From an uncultured Corynebacterium sp. (lineage in GTDB: Bacteria > Actinomycetota > Actinomycetes > Mycobacteriales > Mycobacteriaceae): 9,625 nt of DNA. Positions 1 through 6,953 of the stretch are shown here, one piece after another. The notes under the pieces are model-generated. The model was given only the letters and a program-made list of their open reading frames with translations. It was not told where the DNA came from and did not search any database. The DNA lies in NCBI GenBank assembly GCA_943908385.1, contig CALTTF010000068.1:1-9625 (forward strand), given 5' to 3'. The translations under genes and the position numbers were made by a program. Numbering within the stretch: the stretch's first letter is position 1; each line of letters opens with the position of its first letter.

Positions 1-3000
1 CCTTTTTGTGCTTGTTCAAGCGCAGCGTTGGCATCTCGCCGCTCATCTTCAAGATCGCTTGCTTGCTGGTCGATGGTGCTGATCTGTTCTTGAAGCTCCG
101 CGATTTCACGGTTGAGGCGATTCTGCTTGGCCTCATGCCCCTCGACGCTGCGGTCGTCTGCTTCGCGGCGCGGTTCTTGATACCTCTCAATGAGCGAGTA
201 ATCCAGCTGGTCTTTCGGTGTGCGATCGTAAGGTTGCTTGATCCAGGAGTCCGCCGGGTGCGCGTGGAAGTTGCTGAACCGCTCGATGCGTGCAGCTTCA
301 CGGGTTTCAGCCGCCTGACGCATGTACGCCCCTCTATCTGGCTCGATGTTCCACCGCGCACCGGCAGCAAGATGGGTCAGTTCCCAATCAGCGCGTGCTT
401 GTCTAAAGACGTCATAGGGCGTTTCATCTGTTCGGTTTCGCGTCGCTGCCTGGACAAGAAGATCGCGGGCGTAGTCAGTTGATTCCCTGCGCTGCGATGG
501 TTCTGCGTTGCCGTGGCCTGCTTCGGTATCGCCTGGCATCTGCTCGGCTAGGTACAGGAAGTTGCCCTCGCGTCCGCGGGTCATGGGCACATAGACGCCA
601 GCGCGGTCGATGTGACCGACACCTGCGACAACACGAGCGACGTCAACGGTTGCGCCCTGGGCGCTGTGGCCGGTTGAGGCATAGCCAAGTTGAGTGTGCT
701 CACCCAAGTAGTCAGGCGACAACACGATTGCGGCACCAGTGTCATCACTCCTGCGGGCGGTGATCGAGCCGTTCGCGTGGATTGCTTCAACGCGCCAGCG
801 CTGTCCGTTGCGCACCACGTCTCCCGCGCTCGTCACCAGGTCGTAGTCGTTGTGGCGAGTCAGGATTGTGTCTCCGACGTGGGCGAATTGGCTCCCGGTG
901 AGTTTGACCGCCTCGCGCATGTCGAGCACGCCACGCTCGGCCATAGCCGTTTGCGCCGCTGCGTTAAGCGCGTCGGCGTAGTCGTTGGTGGAGGCGACAA
1001 GCAAGGACTGCTTTCCTGCCTCGACGTCGGTTTTCCACCCTGCGAGTGCGTCTTCGAGCATGGCGGTAACAGACCCTGCGGAAAGCCGACCTGCCTCGGC
1101 GTAGAACGTCGCAGCGCGCTCCACATCTGGGGCTTCGCCACTGCGCAGCCGCTTCGAAGCTTCTCGCTCTGCCGGGTCATGCTGGCGGAATACCTCGGTC
1201 AGCTCCACCGCGTCCGGCAGCTCATGCGCGAGCGTGGCAAGCAATCCACCGCGTGCTTTAACCGCGCCGTACTGGTGCGGATCGCCCACCATGACCACGC
1301 GAGCACCTGCGGATTGCGCGATTTCAAGCACCCGAACCAAATCTGGGGTAGCCACCATTCCGGCCTCGTCAACAACGACCACGGTGTCCTTGTCCCACCC
1401 CAGTGCCACAGCTGCGTATCCTCCGGCCTTACCCTCTGCGCGCTTGAGTGCTCGGGCGATTGTGGACGATGAGTGCGCAACGTCTTCGCCCACCATCACG
1501 TCTGCGGCCTTGCCGGTCGGGGCCAGACCAACCACGGTTTTGCCCGCGTTCTCCCATGCGCTGCGCGCTGCTTTCAGACTCGACGTCTTGCCTGCGCCAG
1601 CCGGTGCGACCACCACGCTGGCTCGATACGGAGACTCCACCACAGCACGCATGGCGTCGGCCTGCTCGATAGAAAGCGCGCCCTCGATGGGCTTGATTTC
1701 CGATGCATCGACACCCGAATAGGTCATGTCGCAGGCCAGATCAATAGCGCGATCAACCTCAGACACAACGCTGCGCGAGGTAAACCGCTGCGAGCCTTCG
1801 CGCATGGTCTTGTCGTACTTGCGGGACTTCTCCGGTGTAACCGGCCATGCTGCCTCCGACATATCCGACAGGTCAGGTGCGACCACGTTATCGGCCAGGC
1901 GCTCAATCGCGGCCAGCATGTCAGCGTGGGAGACTGCCCCAACAGGCATCATCTCCGCGATTTTCTCAACCACATCGGCGCGGGTAAACGTAGACCGCTC
2001 TGCGACAACAGCGCCGAGAATATCGCTCACACTCGGCAGCACCGCCTCGGCGTAACGACGCGACTGACTATCTGTCTCGACGCCGCTTAGTGAGCTAACC
2101 ACTGCGAGCACAGCCTTGGCTTCGGGCCTTTCACGCCAGTGCCGTTCTAGTTCTTCTAAGGAGACATCGAGGTCTTTCGTCTGGCGAGTTTTCTTCTGCC
2201 CAATGCGTTCAAACGCGCCTCTGGCATCGAGGCTGTTTTCTTCTCGCCACTTCTCAATCTCACTCGCGCGAGTAGAAAACGCTTTGAGCAACTTTGCATC
2301 GTCAAGGCCGGCAATCTCGGCGCAGCCATTCGTCACATCAGACCAGGCGAGACCGAACTGCTTCGTCACCGCTTCACGCAACGTTGCTTGGTAGATCATT
2401 CCAGCCGCGCGCGCCTCGTGATACAGGCTCACGCCATCGAGTGTTCGCCACTTGCCATCGGCACACAGTTGCTTGTTTGCCAATAGAACGTGCGAGTGAA
2501 CATGGGGGTCGCCTGCGCGACTTGTCCGGTGCTCATACTTCACACCGGAGAGTGCTTCGACGCGATCAATCACCATCAGATCGCGGTCGAAATCATCGGC
2601 TCGGCGTGTGTATCCGGCGTGCTCGGAGAGATACGAAAGTGCTTCAGACACCGCCTGCGAGTGCGCGGCATCGACGGCCTGGCGCACGCTTTCGTCTCCG
2701 AATCCCCATAAAACAGACACGCTTTTCGGGGCGCAGAAAGTTAAATCGAACCCTGGAACACCGGTCGATTTTGGCGCGCGCCCCAGCTTCTCACCGCTCG
2801 GCGCGAGTGCTTTATTGAACCAATCTCGCACCGACTCGCCGCGAATTTCGGCGTCAATTTCAACACCAAGTGCCGCCGAAACACGCTCGCTTTGTGCGCG
2901 AGAACGCGCGGCAATCCAGGCCCGCGCGGGCTTCGTCCCGTCCTCGGAGTAATACGAATCTGGCCCAACTCCGGACGCATTCTGAGCAGAATTTTGATCA

Positions 3001-3056
3001 ACAGTGGACTCGTAATAAGCCACGGACTCGCCGTGCAGCTTCGCAATCGTTAGCAC
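1..3056 (-). CDS. traA: MobF/TraA-type conjugative relaxase-helicase (3' end beyond the window)
   Basis: This protein would nick the transfer strand at oriT, stay covalently bound to it and unwind the plasmid during conjugation. The frame is open from GTG 3056 to the window edge (1018 codons). The start is supported by AAAGGTGG about 10 nt upstream and by a family-like N-terminus (VLTIAKLHGESVAYYEST). Candidate catalytic tyrosines are Y14/Y15 and Y35/Y36. The metal-binding histidines are H176 plus H187 and H189 in GDPHVHSHVLLANK. A RecD-like helicase follows: Walker A APAGAGKT (residues 484-491), Walker B VVVVDEAGMVAT (D563), then VGDPHQY, LTEVFRQ, and GYASTGHSAQGATVD near the end. The visible C-terminus is charged and looks like coiled coil. 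The gene is AT-richer than the DNA to its right. MobF/TrwC relaxases share this architecture. The family call is very sure; the symbol is generic. Confidence 0.95.
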   Translation of the reverse strand, partial: MLTIAKLHGESVAYYESTVDQNSAQNASGVGPDSYYSEDGTKPARAWIAARSRAQSERVSAALGVEIDAEIRGESVRDWFNKALAPSGEKLGRAPKSTGVPGFDLTFCAPKSVSVLWGFGDESVRQAVDAAHSQAVSEALSYLSEHAGYTRRADDFDRDLMVIDRVEALSGVKYEHRTSRAGDPHVHSHVLLANKQLCADGKWRTLDGVSLYHEARAAGMIYQATLREAVTKQFGLAWSDVTNGCAEIAGLDDAKLLKAFSTRASEIEKWREENSLDARGAFERIGQKKTRQTKDLDVSLEELERHWRERPEAKAVLAVVSSLSGVETDSQSRRYAEAVLPSVSDILGAVVAERSTFTRADVVEKIAEMMPVGAVSHADMLAAIERLADNVVAPDLSDMSEAAWPVTPEKSRKYDKTMREGSQRFTSRSVVSEVDRAIDLACDMTYSGVDASEIKPIEGALSIEQADAMRAVVESPYRASVVVAPAGAGKTSSLKAARSAWENAGKTVVGLAPTGKAADVMVGEDVAHSSSTIARALKRAEGKAGGYAAVALGWDKDTVVVVDEAGMVATPDLVRVLEIAQSAGARVVMVGDPHQYGAVKARGGLLATLAHELPDAVELTEVFRQHDPAEREASKRLRSGEAPDVERAATFYAEAGRLSAGSVTAMLEDALAGWKTDVEAGKQSLLVASTNDYADALNAAAQTAMAERGVLDMREAVKLTGSQFAHVGDTILTRHNDYDLVTSAGDVVRNGQRWRVEAIHANGSITARRSDDTGAAIVLSPDYLGEHTQLGYASTGHSAQGATVDVARVVAGVGHIDRAGVYVPMTRGREGNFLYLAEQMPGDTEAGHGNAEPSQRRESTDYARDLLVQAATRNRTDETPYDVFRQARADWELTHLAAGARWNIEPDRGAYMRQAAETREAARIERFSNFHAHPADSWIKQPYDRTPKDQLDYSLIERYQEPRREADDRSVEGHEAKQNRLNREIAELQEQISTIDQQASDLEDERRDANAALEQAQK

Positions 3057-3087
3057 GTGCCGTGACCCACCTTTCCGCCAGTCCGAG

Positions 3088-3107
3088 CGCAGCCCGCGCG
3101 GGCTGCG
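3088..3107. repeat. 20-bp perfect palindrome upstream of the relaxase
   Basis: CGCAGCCCGCGCGGGCTGCG is its own reverse complement. It lies about 31 bp upstream of the relaxase GTG. It could be an operator for a dimeric repressor, a hairpin in the relaxase leader, or part of oriT. It has no T-tract on either side, so it is not a classical terminator. Confidence 0.7.
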
Positions 3108-3127
3108 GCAGTTTACTGCAAATGTAC

Positions 3128-3152
3128 CAGAGAGATTTCACAGAGAGATTTC
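3128..3152. repeat. Two direct copies of a 12-bp motif
   Basis: CAGAGAGATTTC occurs at 3128-3139 and again at 3141-3152, separated by one base (13-bp period). The arrangement suggests a protein-binding site such as an oriT accessory-protein site or an operator; two copies are too few to call iterons. Confidence 0.6.
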
Positions 3153-3196
3153 TTCGGCAACTGACTTTTCGTCTTGGAGGGCACCAGAAAGTGTGA

Positions 3197-3264
3197 AAAG
3201 CGTTGGCAGGGGCGCCGCCGGGAACCGGCGGTCGGGGTCGGAGGTCTAAGAGACCGTGGCGTTG
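3197..3264 (+). pseudogene. Possible C-terminal tail of a lost upstream gene
   Basis: This frame reads ALAGAPPGTGGRGRRSKRPWR and stops at 3262-3264, overlapping the GTG of the next small gene by a few bases as operon genes often do. It is closed on the left by TGA at 3194-3196. The Gly/Arg-rich basic tail looks like a real protein end, but only about 21 codons remain. If genuine, the gene was cut off where the relaxase-side DNA begins. The fragment is too short to name and may be chance reading of GC-rich DNA. Confidence 0.2.
3215..3255 (+). promoter_or_regulatory. Two adjacent hairpins just before the 3256 start
   Basis: The first is CCGCCGG-GAA-CCGGCGG (3215-3231), a perfect 7-bp stem with a 3-nt loop. 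The second is GGTCT-AAG-AGACC (3243-3255), a perfect 5-bp stem that ends immediately before GTG 3256 and contains part of the candidate ribosome-binding site CGGAGGT (3239-3245). No T-tract follows. Folding could limit translation of the downstream small gene; this is inference. Confidence 0.35.
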
Positions 3265-3436
3265 ATTCTGGATACCGATGACGAGATTTTCATCGCGGCG
3301 GACGCCGCGGACATGGCGAAGCAGCTTGTCGGCCTCCTCTACGGCGGGTGAGGCACAGCAGAGCGTCGCTCCCGTGCCGAACGACGCCATCAAGATCATC
3401 TCCGGCCCCGCGAAGCTGGACGAGACGAAGGAGTGA
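3256..3436 (+). pseudogene. Short hypothetical gene with an apparent +1 frameshift
   Basis: From GTG 3256 the frame gives VALILDTDDEIFIAADAADM and continues to LLYGG, stopping at TGA 3349-3351 after 31 residues. Moving one base forward there, the sequence continues naturally as EAQQSVAPVPNDAIKIISGP and ends at TGA 3434-3436, which sits between the ribosome-binding site and ATG of the next gene. Removing one G from GGG at 3346-3348 would join both halves into a protein of about 59 residues. CGGAGGT lies about 10 nt before the GTG. I do not recognise the family. The cause may be a real mutation, a sequencing error in a G run, or a programmed shift at the TGA. Two separate micro-ORFs are possible but less likely. 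Confidence 0.45.
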
Positions 3437-3441
3437 GGACC

Positions 3442-3990
3442 ATGTCCGACCAGAACATCAACATCAAGCTCGACCGCGGCGGCCCCGAGAACCACGCCTG
3501 GACGGTGCTGGGCACCCTGCTCGCCTGCGGCGCTGTCGGCATGGCCGCCTGGGCGATCTCCAACGCCGGAGCCCTGGACCTGGCTGCGACCGGCCTGTTT
3601 TTCTTCTTCATGCAGCTCATCTCGATGATGCTCAAGGCGGGGCTGATCGTCGTCCCGGAGAAGAACCGGAAGGACTTCGGCGAGACGCGCGGCCTGCTCA
3701 AGACCGCCTGGCGCGAGTTCCAGGAGTTCCAGGGCCGCTCGCCCATCTGGCGGATGGCGCTGCTGGCGCTCGGCTTCACCGTCGGCTACATGATCTTCCG
3801 CTGGGGACTCTCGGTGGCGCTCGGCATCTTCAGCAACGTCTGGATCGCCGGAGCCGCCTCGGCGCTCATCGCGTCCTTCATCGTCGCGCCGCAGCTGTTC
3901 ACGAACCTGGTCTCGAAGATGAAGACGAAGTCGGGCCTCCAGGTGAAGACGACCACTGGTACGCCCGATGCCGAGAGGGGTGACGTCTGA
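3442..3990 (+). CDS. Four-helix integral membrane protein, unknown function
   Basis: The product has 182 residues from ATG 3442. AAGGAG (3428-3433) lies 8 nt upstream, so this start is preferred over the in-frame GTG at 3433. It begins with a short polar segment (MSDQNINIKLDRGGPENHAW). Hydrophobic stretches at about residues 20-39, 46-70, 103-129 and 134-157 look like four membrane helices. The loop at about 71-102 is charged (PEKNRKDFGETRG) and is followed by RSPIWR; the C-terminal tail is basic then polar. I do not recognise the family. Small proteins like this occur in actinobacterial conjugation clusters, but no motif here proves it. The stop overlaps the next start by one base (TGATG), so it is probably co-translated with the lipoprotein and the two may act together at the membrane. 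Confidence 0.85.
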   Translation: MSDQNINIKLDRGGPENHAWTVLGTLLACGAVGMAAWAISNAGALDLAATGLFFFFMQLISMMLKAGLIVVPEKNRKDFGETRGLLKTAWREFQEFQGRSPIWRMALLALGFTVGYMIFRWGLSVALGIFSNVWIAGAASALIASFIVAPQLFTNLVSKMKTKSGLQVKTTTGTPDAERGDV

Positions 3991-4607
3991 TGACGAAGGC
4001 GGCGATCACGACCATCGGCGCAGCACTGCTGGCCGCCGCTGCTCTCGCGCTCAGCGGGTGCAGCTACCCCGGCGACGACGAGGACCGCGCCGCGTTCCAT
4101 GCCGAAGCGCAGGATCCAGTCCCCTCGGCACCGGCTACCGAGCCTACCGAGCCGGAGACCCCGGCCGAGGAGACCGGCGACGAGAGCACCGAGGAAGGCG
4201 GCCAGGGCGAGAAGTCGGGCGCAACCGCGGACCTGGGCGTCGAGGACGGGCATGTCCAGTATCTCCGCGCGATCCAGAACTTCTCGCCCGCGCTTGAGCG
4301 CTGGGTGCTCGACGAGGAGGCGGGCGAGGTCACCTACGGGATCGTCAACTGCGCCGGCCAGACGAAGTCCGAGGGCGTCGCCACCCTCGAGCGGGTCGAC
4401 GGCGGCGATGGAGCAGCGTTCGAGGCGACGTGGATCGGCAAGTCGCCGTTGGAGAACGTCGCGGCGGAATCGATACGCGTCGAGATCACCGAGGACACTT
4501 TGAAGAACTTCGCGGACGTTGCGACGTCCAGGACCGACATCGAGGCGAGCAACGTCGCTTCGATGTGCGCCGAGGTCGGCGAGACAGCCGCCGACTTCGT
4601 CTTCTGA
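3990..4607 (+). CDS. Acidic lipoprotein, unknown function
   Basis: The product has 205 residues. It begins with a classic lipoprotein signal: MTK, a hydrophobic Ala/Leu stretch, then a lipobox LSGC with the lipidated cysteine at C24. Residues about 27-80 are a Pro/Glu/Thr-rich, strongly acidic linker that would space the domain from the membrane. The folded part (about 85-205) has two cysteines, C121 and C193, that could form a disulphide outside the cell. The repeated pattern of short beta-like segments is consistent with a small globular domain, but I cannot assign a family. The start overlaps the stop of the membrane-protein gene by one base, which suggests translational coupling. Export and lipid anchoring are well supported; the function is not. 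Confidence 0.88.
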   Translation: MTKAAITTIGAALLAAAALALSGCSYPGDDEDRAAFHAEAQDPVPSAPATEPTEPETPAEETGDESTEEGGQGEKSGATADLGVEDGHVQYLRAIQNFSPALERWVLDEEAGEVTYGIVNCAGQTKSEGVATLERVDGGDGAAFEATWIGKSPLENVAAESIRVEITEDTLKNFADVATSRTDIEASNVASMCAEVGETAADFVF

Positions 4608-4692
4608 GAATGACCACAAGAACGCCCCCAGATCTACTCCGGGACCTTCTCCGCGCGAGCAGGGTCGGACGCGACTCGGGAACAATGGTGCC

Positions 4693-4796
4693 GTGGCAGA
4701 TTTCGACCTCCTCTGCGCGGCGCTTGTCTCCGCCCCGAAGACACCATCGAAGGTCTCGTCGCGGACGTTCCGAAGCTCCGGCACGACGAAGCCTGA
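4693..4796 (+). pseudogene. Possible short gene remnant with an apparent -1 frameshift
   Basis: GTG 4693 opens VADFDLLCAALVSA; shifting frame at the C run 4733-4736 continues as PEDTIEGLVADVPKLRHDEA and stops at TGA 4794-4796. One more C in that run would make a single 34-residue acidic peptide. Without the shift the frame runs on to TAG 4819-4821 as an unnatural Arg/Ser-rich string. There is no clear ribosome-binding site; AACAAT six bases upstream could be a leaderless -10. The evidence is weak and the stretch may be non-coding. The rest of 4608-4817 shows no other gene. Confidence 0.2.
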
Positions 4797-4803
4797 TCGT
4801 CGT
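4783..4803. terminator. Hairpin between convergent genes, possible terminator
   Basis: ACGACGA-AGCCTGA-TCGTCGT is a perfect 7-bp stem with a 7-nt loop. It lies between the convergent lipoprotein operon and the response-regulator gene, about 15 nt past the regulator's stop. It has no T-tract, so termination is inferred from position. Hairpins without T-tracts are proposed as terminators in actinobacteria. Confidence 0.35.
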
Positions 4804-4817
4804 CGTCCCGAGAAGAT

Positions 4818-5483
4818 CTAGGCTCGTCCGGCGCGAAGGGCGATGAGGGCTGCTTCTACGCGGTTGCGCGCTTCAGTCTTCCGCAGGATCGCGGAAACGT
4901 GCACCTTGACGGTGCCGGGAGCGAGGTGCAGCGCTTTCGCGATCTCAGCGTTCGTCTCTCCTTGGCTGAGCCGGATCAGAATCTCTCGCTCGCGAGCCGT
5001 GAGGCGTTCGAAGCGTTCGACGGCGCTCGCGTACTGGGTGTACGTCGTCGAGACGCCGGAGTCGAGCAGACGCCGGGCGACCGAGGGCGAGAAGAACGCT
5101 CCGCGACCGGCGACGGCGTGCACACCGGCGATCAGCTGGCGCGGATCGCCGGACTTGAGGACAAACCCGTCTGCGTCGAGCCGGATGGCCTCGGCGATGT
5201 AGTCGTCCTCCCCGAACGTGGTGACGAACAGGCAGGGGAGCGCGCTCCCGTCGGAGCGGAGCCGTTGCAGCGCGTCGAGTCCGCTCATCCCGGGCATCTG
5301 GATGTCGAAGAGGGCGACGTCGAGACGGTGCGCGTCGATCTTGCGCAGGGCCTCTGCTCCGTCGGCGGCCTGGGCTACGACCTCGATGGCGGGATCGGTG
5401 TCGAGGATCCCGACGATGCCGGTCCTCACGAGGGGGTCGTCGTCGGCGACCAGGACTCTGACCGGGGCCTCGGTCGCTGTCAT
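4818..5483 (-). CDS. NarL/FixJ-family response regulator
   Basis: This cytoplasmic transcription factor would be phosphorylated by the kinase encoded just upstream and then bind promoter DNA. It has 221 residues. The receiver domain (about 8-125) shows the acidic cluster D14-D16, phospho-acceptor D60 (DVALFDIQMPGMSG), T88/T89 and K110 (VLKSGDP). A linker follows, then a LuxR-type helix-turn-helix (about 160-220) with LTAREREILIRLSQGETNAE and GTVKVHVSAILRK. Its ATG overlaps the kinase stop (ATGA), and a strong AGGAGG (forward 5490-5495) lies 6 nt upstream, so the two are translated together. Length and motifs are standard for the family. The most likely target is the divergent PAP2-ABC operon; this is inferred from position. 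Confidence 0.95.
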   Translation of the reverse strand: MTATEAPVRVLVADDDPLVRTGIVGILDTDPAIEVVAQAADGAEALRKIDAHRLDVALFDIQMPGMSGLDALQRLRSDGSALPCLFVTTFGEDDYIAEAIRLDADGFVLKSGDPRQLIAGVHAVAGRGAFFSPSVARRLLDSGVSTTYTQYASAVERFERLTAREREILIRLSQGETNAEIAKALHLAPGTVKVHVSAILRKTEARNRVEAALIALRAGRA

Positions 5484-6871
5484 CGTTGTCCTCCTGCGAT
5501 GTACTCGGTGCTGGAGACCTCGTCCTGCGCGAAGCAGATCCGGTACACGTCCCCGGCAGCGTCGTCAAAGGTGTTCGCGGTCACGGCGTAGTCGTGGCAG
5601 TCGTCCGGTCGGTTCTCGCCCCGCCTGGCCGGCAGCTCGTGGCCGGGCAGGATCCGCTCGGTCTCCGCCCGCGCGTCTCCGACGCTGATGCTTGAGAAGG
5701 CCCCTGCCGACAGCAGCGCGCGGTGGTTCTGCACCACCGTCAGCGCCTCGACCGCTGCGAGCCCGACGACGACGATCGCCGCGGTCGAGGCGAGAATCAG
5801 TCGCTGGCGGAGCTTCGTTCTGCCGGTCGAGCTCTCATCGACGTCTCTCGTCGCCTCCACAGCGCGATCATCGTGCGTGCTCTGCTCCTGACGGCGAGTC
5901 GGGAGGACCGCAGAGAGGACGAACGCACTGTCCGTCTTCTCCGCGGCGAGTTCTCCGCCGTGGGCGCGGAGCTCACTTTCCAAAGTGCTCAGGCCCGTGC
6001 CCGCTGTGTGCGCGTCGGCAGGAGTCTCGCCGAGGGCGTTCTCGATCTTCAGACGCAGCTCGGCACCGACGTCGGCAGCGGTGATGTCGATCGGGGTGCC
6101 GGGAGCGTGCCTGCTTGCGTTCGTGATCGCTTCTTGTAGGACCCTCGTGACCTGCTCGCCTCCGAAGTCCTGCAGCCGCCTGGGTTCCGGCAGTCCTTGC
6201 ACGGTGATGCGCGCACCGGCTGCGCGGGCCCGGGCCAGCAGTGCATCGACAGATGCTGCGCCCATTGGCAGCACGGGAGCGCCGGATCTGAGGTCGGAGA
6301 CGGAGTCCCCCAGGCGTTCGACCGCGTGGGCGAGGTCGTTGCGGGCGTGTAAGAGCGAGGTGCGGGCGCTCTCGGGCAGTGCCGGGTCGATCTCGAGCCG
6401 TCCGAGATTGAGCGCGACGAGGCTCAACGAGTGGCCGAGGTCGTCGTGCAGCGACTGCGCGAGGGCGAGCCGGTCGGCGGTGGCGCGCTCCTTGAGCTCG
6501 GCCAGGCGCTGGACCTGCCGCAGCTCTCGCTCGCGGTCTGCCCTCCGCCCGAGGACGATGTACTGGCGCACGGCGAGACCGATCAGCCAGGGCACACCAG
6601 CGCGCATGAGCGCCGGGGGCAACTCCTCCGCGACGTAGAGCCAGTGCCCGTCGAGCCACGTGGCCCGGGCCATGCTCACGACGACCAGCACTGCCAGTCC
6701 TCCCAGGCCCGCGCGCGGACCCCTGGACCAGAGCCCGATTGCGATCGCGGCGATGCCGGTGAGCAGGGCCATGAAGAGGCCCGGCTCCGGCGCGGAGGCC
6801 AGCACCCCGAAACCGATCGCCGTTAGCGCGTCGACGCTCCGGCGCGCAGACGGACGATCAATTAGGGTCAT
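5480..6871 (-). CDS. Sensor histidine kinase (HisKA_3) with extra C-terminal sensor-like domain
   Basis: This membrane kinase partners with the regulator it overlaps by 4 nt. From ATG 6871 it has 463 residues. Residues about 12-108 are hydrophobic with several membrane helices; a short coiled linker leads to the dimerisation domain with H142 in LHDDLGHSLS. The ATPase domain has its N-box at LQEAITNASRH (N251) and G-box GTGLSTL (291-297), and ends near residue 324. An unusual tail follows: a charged linker, a membrane helix (about 357-380) and an outside segment (about 385-463) with C425 and C446. ATG 6871 was chosen because TAGAAT lies 7 nt before it, the spacing of a leaderless transcript; ATG 6880 is the alternative. 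The frame extends further upstream, but those starts run into the divergent promoter. Confidence 0.93.
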   Translation of the reverse strand: MTLIDRPSARRSVDALTAIGFGVLASAPEPGLFMALLTGIAAIAIGLWSRGPRAGLGGLAVLVVVSMARATWLDGHWLYVAEELPPALMRAGVPWLIGLAVRQYIVLGRRADRERELRQVQRLAELKERATADRLALAQSLHDDLGHSLSLVALNLGRLEIDPALPESARTSLLHARNDLAHAVERLGDSVSDLRSGAPVLPMGAASVDALLARARAAGARITVQGLPEPRRLQDFGGEQVTRVLQEAITNASRHAPGTPIDITAADVGAELRLKIENALGETPADAHTAGTGLSTLESELRAHGGELAAEKTDSAFVLSAVLPTRRQEQSTHDDRAVEATRDVDESSTGRTKLRQRLILASTAAIVVVGLAAVEALTVVQNHRALLSAGAFSSISVGDARAETERILPGHELPARRGENRPDDCHDYAVTANTFDDAAGDVYRICFAQDEVSSTEYIAGGQR

Positions 6872-6879
6872 GCGCTCCA

Positions 6880-6885
6880 TTCTAC
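6880..6885 (-). promoter_or_regulatory. -10 box of the kinase-regulator operon (leaderless type)
   Basis: On the minus strand TAGAAT is followed by 7 nt and then ATG 6871, so transcription would begin at or next to the start codon. No good -35 is visible, which fits a promoter needing an activator. If translation started at ATG 6880 this box would overlap the gene instead. Confidence 0.45.
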
Positions 6886-6889
6886 CGGG

Positions 6890-6953
6890 GACCGTGGGCT
6901 CGCCGCCTCCCTCGATCGGGCGTGCGCAGCACCTCGCCGGTATGACCGTGGGC
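6890..6953. repeat. Repeated 10-bp motif in the divergent promoter region
   Basis: GACCGTGGGC occurs exactly at 6890-6899 and 6944-6953, same orientation, start points 54 bp apart. The first copy lies between the expected -35 and -10 of the kinase promoter; the second lies about 62-71 bp upstream of the PAP2 start. Position suggests an operator for the response regulator. Some chance remains because the DNA is GC-rich. Confidence 0.5.

Larger units (their letters stand above)
3057..3200. other. Relaxase upstream region, candidate oriT and promoter
   Basis: No gene is seen in this stretch between the relaxase start and the GC-rich operon on the right. It is relatively AT-rich at 3111-3180 and holds a 20-bp palindrome (3088-3107), a small inverted repeat GCAGT-TT-ACTGC (3108-3119) and two copies of CAGAGAGATTTC (3128-3139 and 3141-3152). 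On the minus strand, TACATT and TAAACT are possible -10 boxes for the relaxase, but I find no convincing -35. Origins of transfer commonly lie beside the relaxase gene and carry such repeats, so oriT is an inference from position and structure; no known nic sequence was recognised. Confidence 0.4.

Noticed and set aside
690..1472. 260-codon plus-strand ORF over the relaxase
   Set aside because: It is antisense to the helicase domain, whose motifs are intact; its own translation shows no domain and has the Cys/His/Arg-rich look of a shadow frame.
1473..2090. 205-codon plus-strand ORF
   Set aside because: Antisense shadow of the relaxase; the minus-strand reading has Walker A and a continuous domain here.
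3088..3107. Palindrome as an intrinsic terminator
   Set aside because: There is no T-tract on either strand, and no gene ends toward it.
3150..3210. CTTTTC / GAAAAG as insertion-sequence ends
   Set aside because: Six-base arms are expected by chance and no transposase or target duplication is present.
2998..3495. 165-codon minus-strand ORF upstream of the relaxase
   Set aside because: It overlaps the relaxase start in another frame and runs through the palindrome and repeats; it has no ribosome-binding site and no family resemblance.
3786..4784. 332-codon minus-strand ORF
   Set aside because: It covers the membrane protein and lipoprotein in antisense. The plus-strand genes have ribosome-binding site or coupling, membrane helices and a lipobox; this frame has no recognisable motif.
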